A DNA stretch of 55,086 nucleotides from NCBI RefSeq assembly GCF_013403245.1, contig NZ_JACBNQ010000023.1, positions 1 to 55,086 of the forward strand, read 5' to 3'. The position numbers and the translations under genes were made by a program. The DNA comes from Sedimentibacter hydroxybenzoicus DSM 7310 (GTDB lineage Bacteria; Bacillota; Clostridia; Tissierellales; Sedimentibacteraceae). Shown here piece after piece: positions 16,855 through 24,963 of the stretch. Positions within the stretch are counted from its first letter, which is position 1; each line of letters starts with the position of its first letter. The notes below the pieces were generated by a model. The model searched no databases. It was not told the DNA's origin and worked only from the letters and a program-made list of their open reading frames with translations.

Positions 16855-17202
16855 TTAATAATTCTTTAATTCCTTAACCTTTGTTGCTTTACCGGTTCTT
16901 TCTCTCAGGTAGAACAATTTAGCACGTCTTACTTTACCTCTTCTTACTACATCGATTTTTTCGATTTTTGGTGAATGAACAGGGAATGTTCTTTCTACAC
17001 CTACACCGTAAGAAATTTTTCTAACTGTAAAAGTTTCTCTATTGCTTTCACCTTGTCTTTTAATTACGATACCTTCGAACACCTGAATTCTTTCTCTGTT
17101 ACCTTCTTTGATTCTAACGTGTACTTTTATAGTATCTCCAACATTAAAAGGTGTTAATTCACTTTTAAGCTGTTCATTTTCATATGATTTTATTAAGTTC
17201 AT
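16855..17202 (-). CDS. rplS: 50S ribosomal protein L19
   Basis: 115 residues, complete. Signatures are [30 protein letters not shown] and [20 protein letters not shown]19 sits at the interface of the two ribosomal subunits. It has its own promoter and a structured leader upstream, and a terminator downstream, so it can be expressed apart from the rest of the cluster. The ribosome site GGGAGGTATACAAA precedes the ATG. Confidence 0.97.
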   Translation of the reverse strand: MNLIKSYENEQLKSELTPFNVGDTIKVHVRIKEGNRERIQVFEGIVIKRQGESNRETFTVRKISYGVGVERTFPVHSPKIEKIDVVRRGKVRRAKLFYLRERTGKATKVKELKNY

Positions 17203-17204
17203 TT

Positions 17205-17262
17205 TGTATACCTCCCTTCAATTGAGCGTTCATGTCTTTCAGCAGAGGACCGCCGTATACTC
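17205..17262 (-). ncRNA. Probable L19 mRNA leader (autoregulatory element)
   Basis: The transcript leader reads GAGTATACGGCGGTCCTCTG, then CTGAAAGACATGAACGCTC. GTC/GAC and GAG..CTC arms can pair into a compact fold directly before the ribosome site. Its place and its GCGGTCC..GAAAGAC..GAACGCT layout fit the L19 leader motif known in low-GC Firmicutes. I recognise the motif by eye only. Confidence 0.5.
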
Positions 17263-17268
17263 CTATGC

Positions 17269-17298
17269 ATTATAGCACACGGATATTGCATCATACAA
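17269..17298 (-). promoter_or_regulatory. Promoter of rplS
   Basis: On the minus strand TTGTAT (17298-17293), an 18-bp spacer ending TGC, and TATAAT (17274-17269). The TGC before the perfect -10 makes it an extended -10 promoter. It sits directly after the trmD stop. Confidence 0.7.
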
Positions 17299-17301
17299 TA
17301 A

Positions 17302-18018
17302 TTATTTATAAATTTGTGATAATTTATTGTATTTTTCAATTATACTTTTGTCCTTTATCAAATCAGGACGTCTTTTTAAAGTAATTTCTATCGCTTTAAA
17401 CAGCCGCCATTCTTCTATTTTTTTATGATGTCCCGAAAGTAAAATTTCAGGCACACCCATTCCTTGGTAGCTTTCCGGTCTCGTATATTGAGGATATTCA
17501 AGCAAACCGTCACTGTGTGATTCTTCTATGGCAGATTCATCCGAACCGAGCACTCCCGGCAGCAAACGACCTACTGCATCTACAATCGTCAGAACAGGCA
17601 ATTCTCCGCTCGTTAAAACGAAATCTCCCACAGATATTTCTTCATCCACATATTTGTCTATTATTCTTTGGTCTATGCCTTCATAATGTCCCGCAATAAG
17701 AATTAAATGATCCTTTTGGGAAAGCTCCTTTGCCTTATTTTGATTAAATAAGCTGCCTTTAGGTGATAAATAAATAATATATGAGTTATGTTTTTTAATA
17801 GCATCTAAAAGCTTAAACATGGGCTCCGGTTTTAAAAGCATACCCGGGCCGCCTCCGTATGGATAATCATCAACTTTTTTATGTTTGTCCTCGGAATAAT
17901 CTCTTAAATTGAAAAATCCAAATTCAAATAAGCCATTTTCAACGGCTCTGCCGATTATTCCATTCTTTGTATAAATGTCAATCAGCTCCGGAAATAATGT
18001 TACAACATCAAATTTCAT
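17302..18018 (-). CDS. trmD: tRNA (guanine37-N1)-methyltransferase
   Basis: 238 residues. TrmD makes m1G37 in tRNA, which prevents frameshifting. The knotted SPOUT fold is shown by VVTLFPELIDIYTKNGIIGR at the N-terminus, DDYPYGGGPGMLLKPEP (about 50-66), LIAGHYEGIDQR and VGDFVLTSGELP. Its ATG overlaps the rimM stop by 4 bp, so the two are translationally coupled. It ends 100 bp before rplS. Confidence 0.97.
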   Translation of the reverse strand: MKFDVVTLFPELIDIYTKNGIIGRAVENGLFEFGFFNLRDYSEDKHKKVDDYPYGGGPGMLLKPEPMFKLLDAIKKHNSYIIYLSPKGSLFNQNKAKELSQKDHLILIAGHYEGIDQRIIDKYVDEEISVGDFVLTSGELPVLTIVDAVGRLLPGVLGSDESAIEESHSDGLLEYPQYTRPESYQGMGVPEILLSGHHKKIEEWRLFKAIEITLKRRPDLIKDKSIIEKYNKLSQIYK

Positions 18019-18515
18019 TCCAGCAATCCCTCAATAACATTTATTACCATCTTCTTATTTTCAACATCAACTTTTTTGACAACTTCCTTAACTGCAGGTA
18101 TCAAAAACGATTTGTTTTTATTGGTTATTTCATAAACATCATTGGCGCCGGTCTGATAAATTTCTTTAACTTTGCCTAAATATTCTCCATCATCCGAGTA
18201 TACTTCCATATCTTCCAAATCAAATATATAGTATGAATCCTCAGGAAGCTCTCTGAGCTGGTCCTCCAATATGGAAATATATGAATCTCTGAAAGTTTCA
18301 GCAGTGCTCATATCATTTATATTTTCAAGTAAGATATAAACCATGTTGTTACGATACCACACATCCTTAAGCTTGCGCTTGGTGTTGTCCTTTTCAGTGT
18401 AGACGTATTTCAGCTCTTCAAATCTCTCCATATCATCGGTTAAAGGCAAACATTTCAGGTAGCCCTTGACACCATGAGTATTTACAATCTTTCCGACTTT
18501 TATATAATCATTCAT
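18015..18515 (-). CDS. rimM: 16S rRNA processing protein RimM
   Basis: 166 residues. RimM binds S19 and helps mature the 30S head. The N-terminal beta-barrel begins YIKVGKIVNTHGVKGYLKC. The C-terminal PRC-barrel carries YYIFDLEDMEVYSDDGEYLG and FLIPAVKEVVKKVDVENKKM. It sits in the usual place between khpA and trmD, with 24 bp to khpA and a 4-bp overlap with trmD. Confidence 0.96.
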   Translation of the reverse strand: MNDYIKVGKIVNTHGVKGYLKCLPLTDDMERFEELKYVYTEKDNTKRKLKDVWYRNNMVYILLENINDMSTAETFRDSYISILEDQLRELPEDSYYIFDLEDMEVYSDDGEYLGKVKEIYQTGANDVYEITNKNKSFLIPAVKEVVKKVDVENKKMVINVIEGLLE

Positions 18516-18539
18516 GTTTCCCTCAGTTAAATCAAGAAA

Positions 18540-18770
18540 TTATTGAATTATTTCAACAATAACTCTTTTATTTTCTTTGGTAGCCGCAGCTTTAACAACA
18601 GTTCTTATGGCTTTGGCTATTCTGCCTTGTTTACCGATTACTTTACCCATATCATCCGGAGCAACTTTCAATTCAATTATAAGTGATTGACTGCCTTCAA
18701 CTTCATTAACAGTTACTGAATCCGGGTTATCTACCAGTGATTTTGCTATATATTCTACTAATTCACCCAT
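18540..18770 (-). CDS. khpA: KH-domain RNA-binding protein KhpA (YlqC)
   Basis: 76 residues, a single KH domain with the GKVIGKQGRIAKAIRTVVK loop-helix (about residues 39-57). KhpA forms a dimer with KhpB/Jag and binds many RNAs; it affects cell elongation in some Firmicutes. It follows rpsP by 11 bp in the conserved cluster. The ribosome site GAGGTGATAAT precedes the ATG. Confidence 0.95.
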   Translation of the reverse strand: MGELVEYIAKSLVDNPDSVTVNEVEGSQSLIIELKVAPDDMGKVIGKQGRIAKAIRTVVKAAATKENKRVIVEIIQ

Positions 18771-18781
18771 ATTATCACCTC

Positions 18782-19045
18782 TTATTTATTTTCATCTCTT
18801 TTTTCATAGATACCGTTAGCTTTGAATAATGAGCTTACTGTATCTGTAGGTTTTGCACCGTTGTTAAGCCATTTTATAGCACTTTCATCATTGATTTTTA
18901 CAACCTTAGGTTCTACAACCGGATTGTAATATCCTATTTCTTCAATAAAACGTCCATCTCTAGGTGAACGAGAATCTGCTACAACTATTCTGTAGAAAGG
19001 TTTCTTTTTTGAACCCATTCTTTTTAATCTTATTTTTACTGACAT
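18782..19045 (-). CDS. rpsP: 30S ribosomal protein S16
   Basis: 87 residues, complete. It opens with [20 protein letters not shown] and contains [19 protein letters not shown], both diagnostic. S16 is an early 30S assembly protein. AAGGAGGTGACAAT lies before the ATG, one of the strongest ribosome sites here. It lies 61 bp after ffh. Confidence 0.97.
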   Translation of the reverse strand: MSVKIRLKRMGSKKKPFYRIVVADSRSPRDGRFIEEIGYYNPVVEPKVVKINDESAIKWLNNGAKPTDTVSSLFKANGIYEKRDENK

Positions 19046-19106
19046 ATTGTCACCTCCTTAAAATAATGTATATATGAAAAAGGAAAATCCTTTTACAAGC
19101 AATTGT

Positions 19107-20465
19107 TTAAAACGGCAGTTTACCCATGCCGCCCATGCCTCTGAGCCCTTTCTTTTTGCCCATCATTTTCTCCATTGAGGAGAATTTTTTCATCATTTTC
19201 TTCATTTCATCATATTGCTTTAACAATTGATTTACTCTTTGGACAGAAGTTCCGCTTCCTGCGGCAATTCTTTTTCTTCTGCTCCCGTTTATGATGGATG
19301 GATTTGTTCTTTCTTTTTTGGTCATTGACTGAATTATTGCTTCTGTGAACACCAATTCCTTTTCATCAACCTTGAGATCCTTCATTTTTTTGTTTCCGCC
19401 TAAGCCCGGCATCATACCTAATATTTCTTCCAATGGACCCATATTTTTTATTTGCTGAAGCTGAGACAAGAAATCATTAAGGTCAAAGCTCTGTGTCTTT
19501 AATTTTTTCTGAAGCTCCAACGCTTGTTTTTCATCTATTGCACTCTGAGCCTTTTCAATGATTGACAGCACGTCACCCATGCCAAGGATTCTTGATGCCA
19601 TTCTGTCCGGATGGAATGTTTCAAGCTGATCCATCTTTTCACCCACAGACAGGAATTTAATCGGCTTATCCACCACATTTCTTATGGAAAGTGCGGCTCC
19701 GCCTCTTGCATCGCCGTCAACCTTTGTCAGTATAACACCTGTGATGTCAAGATACTGATTAAAGGTTTCAGCAACCTTAACCGCATCCTGACCTGTCATT
19801 GCATCCAATAACAGCAGTATTTCATCCGGCTTAACCGTCTGCTTGATTTCAACAAGCTCTTCCATAAGGGAATCGTCTATGTGAAGACGTCCCGCAGTAT
19901 CTATTATAACTATGTCATGCCCGTGCTTCATAGCATGCTTCATAGCTTCCTTGGCTATCGTCACGGGATTTGTTTTATCTCCCATTTCAAACACCGGAAC
20001 ATCGACACTCGCTCCCACAACCTGAAGCTGCTTTATAGCTGCCGGTCTGTATATGTCGCAGGCAACCAACAAGGGACGCTTACCGTCTTTTTTAAGCTTT
20101 CTCGCTAATTTTCCGGTTGCCGTTGTCTTACCTGCACCCTGAAGACCGCACATCATAAAGTATGTTATGTCATTTGAGTTAATTTTAAGCTTACTTTCGC
20201 CCTGCCCCATTATTTTAACGAGCTCTTCATGGACTATTTTAACTACCTGCTGTCCCGGGGTTAAGCTTTCCATTACTTCTGAGCCGAGAGATCTTTCTTT
20301 AACGCTGTTTATAAAGGTTTTAACAACCTTGAAGTTAACGTCAGCCTCCAAAAGGGACATCTTAACCTCTTTCATTGCTAAGTCGATATCTTTTTCGGTT
20401 AATTTACCCTTGCCCTTTAATTTCTGTAATGCATTTTGAAGTTTATCAGATAAATTTTCAAACAT
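19107..20465 (-). CDS. ffh: Signal recognition particle GTPase Ffh (SRP54)
   Basis: 452 residues. Ffh binds signal peptides and the SRP RNA and targets nascent membrane proteins to FtsY. The N domain covers about 1-85. The G domain has GLQGAGKTTATGKLA (about 108-122), DTAGR near 190 and TKVDGDARGGAAL near 248. The Met-rich M domain ends in MKKMMKKFSSMEKMMGKKKG. It starts 5 bp after the ylxM stop. Its receptor gene ftsY lies 9 kb upstream on the same strand, separated by the agr island. Confidence 0.97.
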   Translation of the reverse strand: MFENLSDKLQNALQKLKGKGKLTEKDIDLAMKEVKMSLLEADVNFKVVKTFINSVKERSLGSEVMESLTPGQQVVKIVHEELVKIMGQGESKLKINSNDITYFMMCGLQGAGKTTATGKLARKLKKDGKRPLLVACDIYRPAAIKQLQVVGASVDVPVFEMGDKTNPVTIAKEAMKHAMKHGHDIVIIDTAGRLHIDDSLMEELVEIKQTVKPDEILLLLDAMTGQDAVKVAETFNQYLDITGVILTKVDGDARGGAALSIRNVVDKPIKFLSVGEKMDQLETFHPDRMASRILGMGDVLSIIEKAQSAIDEKQALELQKKLKTQSFDLNDFLSQLQQIKNMGPLEEILGMMPGLGGNKKMKDLKVDEKELVFTEAIIQSMTKKERTNPSIINGSRRKRIAAGSGTSVQRVNQLLKQYDEMKKMMKKFSSMEKMMGKKKGLRGMGGMGKLPF

Positions 20466-20470
20466 ATTTG

Positions 20471-20818
20471 CTACCCTTCGTTTATTATTTTTCCTGCTTC
20501 ATTTCTGATTTGTTTAACAGTCTCTTTATATTTTTCATCATCTATTTCAGCAGTGAGTTTAATAATTTTCTCTGCTGCTTTCTGATATTTTTCATATTTG
20601 TAAAAAAGTTTAATTTTATCTTCAAAGTCAGTCAAGCTTTTTTCCGCTCTTTTCAGAGCATCGTGGACTCCCTGCCTGCTGATGTTCATATCCTCAGCTA
20701 TCTCCGACAGGCTGTAATCCTGATTGTAGTACAGGTCAATTATATTTGCTTGATTATCCTTAAGCAATTCCTTATAATAATCATAAAGAATGCTATATAT
20801 AAATTTTTTCTCCATCAT
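20471..20818 (-). CDS. ylxM: YlxM family helix-turn-helix protein
   Basis: 115 residues. YlxM proteins resemble sigma region 4 and in streptococci modulate SRP GTPase activity. The HTH is seen as YYNQDYSLSEIAEDMNISRQ followed by GVHDALKRAEKSL (about 36-68). It is the first gene of the ylxM-ffh-rpsP-khpA-rimM-trmD run and has a good sigma-A promoter just upstream. The start has AGGTG before ATGATG; either ATG may be used. Confidence 0.93.
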   Translation of the reverse strand: MMEKKFIYSILYDYYKELLKDNQANIIDLYYNQDYSLSEIAEDMNISRQGVHDALKRAEKSLTDFEDKIKLFYKYEKYQKAAEKIIKLTAEIDDEKYKETVKQIRNEAGKIINEG

Positions 20819-20855
20819 ATAGACACCTACTGTAAAGTATTTAACTTGACAGTGA

Positions 20856-20884
20856 ATTTTACCTCATTATTGCCGTTTTGTCAA
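20856..20884 (-). promoter_or_regulatory. Promoter of the ylxM-ffh operon
   Basis: On the minus strand TTGACA (20884-20879), a 17-bp spacer and TAAAAT (20861-20856), about 40 bases before the ylxM start. Having its own strong promoter fits the cluster working without ftsY directly upstream. Confidence 0.8.
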
Positions 20885-20921
20885 CACTTAAATATAAAAT
20901 ATTTTTCTTTTTTCTATATAT

Positions 20922-20959
20922 AAAAAACTGATAATTGAATTTACCTTGTATTATCAGTT
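20922..20959 (-). terminator. Terminator of the agr-linked ABC transporter genes
   Basis: On the minus strand AACTGATAAT pairs with ATTATCAGTT, followed by a run of Ts, about 90 bases after the stop of the last transporter gene. It separates the island from the ylxM promoter. Confidence 0.85.
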
Positions 20960-21047
20960 CTTTATATATTCATTTGTTATTATACATTTATTATAAGTCA
21001 ATGGTCTGATGTTAGTATATATGTAGGGACAATACGTAAATCTTTAT

Positions 21048-21686
21048 TCAATAAAAAACTTTGTTTTTGTATACACCAATTATAAATAATATAGTTGACA
21101 CAAACAAAATCTTAAGGGATTTCGTACTTATAATATTCATAATTAATATATCACCGTTTCCAAATATACTTATCACTTGTGAAATTTTGGAATTTATAAA
21201 AAGTGAAAACAATGCGTATATTAGTAAAATCATAAAGCTAATCGTCGTTGATTTTAGTGTATATATTAAAACATAAATTGCTGAAGTGAAAAAGAAACAT
21301 TGAACAACAGTCTTGATAAATTCAAACAAAATATTATCCCAAAATATATTGCCAACTAAAAACAAAATACCAACATGCAAAACATAACATAAAAAAATAA
21401 TAAAAATTTGAAAAGATTTTATCTTTCCTGTTTTATTGATACAGTATAAAAGTTCATTCCCATCTCCCTCAATATATTCTCTAAATATAAATGTTGTCCA
21501 CCACATTGATATAATTGGAATAAATTTTTCAACTTCTTTAAAAATCATAATTTTAGAATTTTCCACACCATACATTTTAACCATACCTATACTCAAAACA
21601 GGAATAAATAAGTATATAATAAATATAGGTACATAGAAATATGTTTTTAGGTTTTTGAAATCATAATAGATTAATCTGATATCCAT
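21048..21686 (-). CDS. ABC-2-type membrane protein of the agr-linked transporter
   Basis: 212 residues with about six hydrophobic segments (FYVPIFIIYLFIPVLSIGMV, IFIIFLCYVLHVGILFLVG, SATYVLIYTL-like IYVLIYTLKSTTISFMILL). No enzyme motif. It starts 2 bp after the ATPase gene, so the pair are translated together and it is very likely a permease half. It is much smaller than the 644-residue permease two genes upstream, so the transporter may be a heteromer. In bacteriocin loci such ABC-2 sets often give self-immunity; here that is inference from context. Confidence 0.8.
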   Translation of the reverse strand: MDIRLIYYDFKNLKTYFYVPIFIIYLFIPVLSIGMVKMYGVENSKIMIFKEVEKFIPIISMWWTTFIFREYIEGDGNELLYCINKTGKIKSFQIFIIFLCYVLHVGILFLVGNIFWDNILFEFIKTVVQCFFFTSAIYVLIYTLKSTTISFMILLIYALFSLFINSKISQVISIFGNGDILIMNIISTKSLKILFVSTILFIIGVYKNKVFY

Positions 21687-21688
21687 TT

Positions 21689-22528
21689 TTATATTCCTTT
21701 AACGATACACATATAGCCGTCTTCAATAGTGGGTTCTAAGCTTTTTAAGTTTTCCTTTTTATTAGATAGTATTCTCATAAAAGTTTTTTCATTTCTCGAA
21801 AAGCTCTTCTCAACATACCAATACTCATCTGCATTTAAATTTTTTTCAACTTCATAAACCTTTCCATTTGCCTCTGATTTTATTTCCTCTGAACTTCCGT
21901 ATTTTAAAACTCTTCCCTCATTCATAATTATTATTTTATTACAGGATGCTTCTACATCCTCTACAATATGCGTAGAAATAATGATTATTCTATCTTTATT
22001 TATTTGGGCAACAATATTTTTAAACCTTATTCTTTCTTCGGGATCAAGTCCAGCCGTAGGTTCATCAAATATAATTATTTTGGGATGCCCTAAAATTGCT
22101 TGAGCTATTCCTAACCTTCTTATCATCCCCCCTGATAAAGAAGATACCTTATGACTAATCCTATCTTCTAAGTTAACGGAAATCAAACAATTTTTTATTT
22201 CATCATCCATCCTGCTCTTATAAATCTTTTTTAGAATACAAAAATATTTTAAATTTTCATATACTGTAAGCTCTTTAAAAAGTCCGAATTTCTGAGGTAA
22301 ATATCCTATATTACTTAATAAGTCGTTATTACCATTAATGGATGAACCACAATACTCTATACTTCCGCTATTCAGGTCATATAGATTAACCATACATCTT
22401 ATAAGTGTGGTTTTCCCCGCACCATTTGGTCCTAAAAGTCCATATATTCCGTTTTTAAATTCTAAAGAAACATTTTTCAGAACTTCTTTTTTCTTGAATG
22501 ATTTATGTAATTTAATAACCTCAAGCAT
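21689..22528 (-). CDS. ABC transporter ATP-binding protein
   Basis: 279 residues. The ABC domain fills about residues 1-215: Walker A LLGPNGAGKTTLIRC (about 32-46), signature SSLSGGMIRRLGIAQAIL and Walker B IIIFDEPTAGLDPEE. The Q-loop is IGYLPQKFGLF. The C-terminal 60 residues, after VYEVEKNLNADEYWY, form a small extra domain as in many exporters of the CcmA/BcrA type. It sits between the two membrane-protein genes with 2-bp and 17-bp gaps and energises them. The ribosome site is AGGAGGATAAAT. Confidence 0.93.
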   Translation of the reverse strand: MLEVIKLHKSFKKKEVLKNVSLEFKNGIYGLLGPNGAGKTTLIRCMVNLYDLNSGSIEYCGSSINGNNDLLSNIGYLPQKFGLFKELTVYENLKYFCILKKIYKSRMDDEIKNCLISVNLEDRISHKVSSLSGGMIRRLGIAQAILGHPKIIIFDEPTAGLDPEERIRFKNIVAQINKDRIIIISTHIVEDVEASCNKIIIMNEGRVLKYGSSEEIKSEANGKVYEVEKNLNADEYWYVEKSFSRNEKTFMRILSNKKENLKSLEPTIEDGYMCIVKGI

Positions 22529-22545
22529 TTATTTATCCTCCTGGT

Positions 22546-24480
22546 CTAATTTAAATTTCTAATAAATAATTCAGAATCTCTTGTATCATTTTCATCGGTA
22601 AGATAGTAATATGTTTTTTTAATTACATAATCCTCACCTAACTCATTTATTTTTTCCAAAAACAATCTACGGAATTTATAAATCATATTGTTTTCTAATT
22701 CCGACTTAGAAATATTTATAAATCTCTCTTTATGTAAAATATAATCAAAAAATTCTTTTTTTACTTTTAACTTATTTACATCATATGGAATATTTTTTTG
22801 AGCAAACCCTTGTACCAAACATTCCTCACTTAAATCATAAGTAAGTATATGATCTTGAAAACTTACTATGCCATTATCTGTCAGCTTACTGGACAATGTA
22901 ATAGTAGATTGAAATATTTTCATATCTTTAAAATTAGTATACTGATCTTTAAATAGAACTGATTTGTATTGATTTAATATTTCATCTATTCTTAACAAAT
23001 TGTTTTCTTTTGGCAGTTCTTCTAAAGACAGCCCATAAAAAGTAACATCCTCATACTTTTTTTCGTTTATAAATCCACCCATCAAGGTAGCAGCTTGTGC
23101 TTCTCCATAATATCTTTTTCCTTCATTTTTAAGATTAGAATAAATATCAAGTGCTGATTCCACAGATATATTAAATTTAACAGTATAATCTCTGATTATG
23201 GGAATATACGAGCTTTGTTCTTTTAGGTACATCCTTCTATAACCTTCTATGGGATAATAAGGAAAGCATCCCGGTAACAAAACCCCTTGCAAATTACTGT
23301 AAAAAACAGGACTGTATCCACTGTATTCAATTTGTATTGTTTCTAATTTTTCATCGGCAGGGTTATATACGTCTATATAGTCACCATGTCTTTTAAATTC
23401 TAACGGATTATTATCTTTATCCAATATTTCTTTTATATCATAATTTCTATATAAGGTAAATTTATACCCTTTTAGCACATCCGTTTCATTTAGTGTTATC
23501 GTAACGTAATTTTTTAACTGTCTGTCAATTTTTATTTTCATATCATAAGAATCAATTGTAAAGTTAGCTTTTTCTTCTCTTTGAACTTCGTTTGAATAAT
23601 AGAGCTCATCGAAAGCCGTGAAATTTATAGGGTTGTAGTCTTTTTTTACAATGCTCCCTGAGTTCATATAAGAATAAAAGTTGTAGATGGATAAAATCAC
23701 AAGTATATATGATATATAGTTTATCAGTTTAATTTTTTTACTGCTTACATTAAGTAATATTGCAGATGACAACAAGCATATCCAAAAAATAATTAGATTC
23801 CATCGGTACGGTTCAATAGATAATCCATATAAAGATTCAGACACCCAATTTAAATTTGGAGGAAGGATGTCCAATATATTCATAAGCGGATAAATGTTTA
23901 TTCCAAAACCCATAAACAGGATATACGGTACAAATTCAATAATTGGACTTATAAGTATTGTTAATAAAATGATTAAAAAATACGCCTTGAACCTCTTTAA
24001 TTTTAGTGCCGCCATAGTACCTATGCAAATACCTGTTAAAGAAACTAAAAAAATATTCAATAAATTATTTAAAAATATATGCTTAACAAACGACCATAAA
24101 TTTATTTCTTTTAAAAAATATACTGCATAATTATATATCATTATATTTAAAGTCATAATTAATATAATTATGACTAAAGTAATTAGTTTTGAAATATAAA
24201 AAAAGAATTTTCCATTACTTGTTACAGAAATGCTCTCCAATAAATTATCATTTTTATTTTTTACGCAATATTCATAGGAAATAAATACAAAAAACACAAA
24301 ATAAACTATTCCTAACCTCTGGCTTTCTCCTAAATAGTACAATATATCCTCATGTATTAAGTAGTTATAAAACTCTGCTGCTAAAAAGATATTTATAATA
24401 GCAATAAAAAGCAGGAAACTAAATAATAAATATTTTGTTTTAAAAAAAAGCTTTAAATTATTTTTTATTAATCCATTCAT
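22546..24480 (-). CDS. ABC-2 permease with extracytoplasmic M1-aminopeptidase-like N-domain
   Basis: 644 residues. The first 265 hold about seven membrane helices (KYLLFSFLLFIAIINIFLAA, LITLVIIILIMTLNIMIYNY, AYFLIILLTILISPIIEFVP). The remaining 380 residues form a large beta-rich domain outside the membrane. The segment FTLYRNYDIKEILDKDN, followed by EYSGYSPVFYSN and LPGCFPYYPIEG, resembles the N-terminal domain of M1 aminopeptidases found fused to ABC-2 permeases. No HExxH zinc motif is present, so it is unlikely to be a peptidase; it may bind a peptide. It comes directly after the secreted 127-residue gene, with a hairpin between. The ribosome site AGGGGATTTGTCAAT is good. Confidence 0.8.
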   Translation of the reverse strand: MNGLIKNNLKLFFKTKYLLFSFLLFIAIINIFLAAEFYNYLIHEDILYYLGESQRLGIVYFVFFVFISYEYCVKNKNDNLLESISVTSNGKFFFYISKLITLVIIILIMTLNIMIYNYAVYFLKEINLWSFVKHIFLNNLLNIFLVSLTGICIGTMAALKLKRFKAYFLIILLTILISPIIEFVPYILFMGFGINIYPLMNILDILPPNLNWVSESLYGLSIEPYRWNLIIFWICLLSSAILLNVSSKKIKLINYISYILVILSIYNFYSYMNSGSIVKKDYNPINFTAFDELYYSNEVQREEKANFTIDSYDMKIKIDRQLKNYVTITLNETDVLKGYKFTLYRNYDIKEILDKDNNPLEFKRHGDYIDVYNPADEKLETIQIEYSGYSPVFYSNLQGVLLPGCFPYYPIEGYRRMYLKEQSSYIPIIRDYTVKFNISVESALDIYSNLKNEGKRYYGEAQAATLMGGFINEKKYEDVTFYGLSLEELPKENNLLRIDEILNQYKSVLFKDQYTNFKDMKIFQSTITLSSKLTDNGIVSFQDHILTYDLSEECLVQGFAQKNIPYDVNKLKVKKEFFDYILHKERFINISKSELENNMIYKFRRLFLEKINELGEDYVIKKTYYYLTDENDTRDSELFIRNLN

Positions 24481-24513
24481 ATTGACAAATCCCCTATATG
24501 TTTAAAATTATAA

Positions 24514-24549
24514 AGTATAAGGTGGAAAATTACGTTTCCACCTTATACT
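24514..24549 (-). terminator. 15-bp hairpin between secreted protein and transporter genes
   Basis: A perfect 15-bp inverted repeat, AGTATAAGGTGGAAA (24514-24528) and TTTCCACCTTATACT (24535-24549), with a 6-nt loop, lies in the 95-bp gap. On the minus strand it is followed by TTTATAATTTT, so it likely stops part of the transcription. This would give far more secreted protein than transporter. Confidence 0.8.
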
Positions 24550-24575
24550 GATGATACTATTATGTCAATTAACTT

Positions 24576-24959
24576 TTAATCATATGAAATTATCCCATTA
24601 GCACTACAACCTATAAATCCCCATCCCCAAGGATTTAATTCTAACCTCCAGTTTGCATTTTCGGTGGCATAGTTAGTACCATTTGCAATTCCTGGTGCCG
24701 CCATAAGTGTTGATTCCACTTGCTTCCAACTTTTTCCTGGAAAAGCACATTGAACGTTAGCATATACACTGTATGCTGAGTCTTTACTATTCAATGCAGA
24801 ATAATCTGAATAAGTACTAAGCCCTATTGCACTTGATACTGTAGATGATTCAGTCGCAAGCAAAATAGCATTCGCACTTGCACCATATACATTTACTGAA
24901 AAGCATAATAACAAAGCAACGGCTAACGTTAAATAACTAAATACTTTTTTTGATTTCAT
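24576..24959 (-). CDS. Secreted 127-residue protein, candidate quorum-controlled effector
   Basis: The signal peptide covers residues 1 to about 26-28 (MKSKKVFSYLTLAVALLLCF, likely cut near VYG/ASA). The mature part of about 100 residues has two cysteines (C71, C118), which could form one disulfide. It has four tryptophans, three of them in the C-terminal NANWRLELNPWGWGFIGC. I do not recognise the family. AAGGAGGTGAAATT is an excellent ribosome site, built into the end of the preceding reading frame. It lies downstream of agrBD and directly upstream of an ABC exporter set, a layout shared with Sec-secreted bacteriocins of the lactococcin 972 kind, though the sequence is not like lactococcin 972. 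Role as bacteriocin or signal is inference. Confidence 0.8.
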   Translation of the reverse strand: MKSKKVFSYLTLAVALLLCFSVNVYGASANAILLATESSTVSSAIGLSTYSDYSALNSKDSAYSVYANVQCAFPGKSWKQVESTLMAAPGIANGTNYATENANWRLELNPWGWGFIGCSANGIISYD

Positions 24960-24963
24960 AATT

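Noticed and set aside
20375-20923. 182-codon plus-strand open frame antisense to ffh and ylxM
   Set aside because: Lies over two certain genes; hydrophobic composition is an antisense effect of AT-rich coding DNA.
24576-24959. Assignment as lactococcin 972
   Set aside because: Gene layout is similar, but the characteristic residue pattern of that family is not visible.
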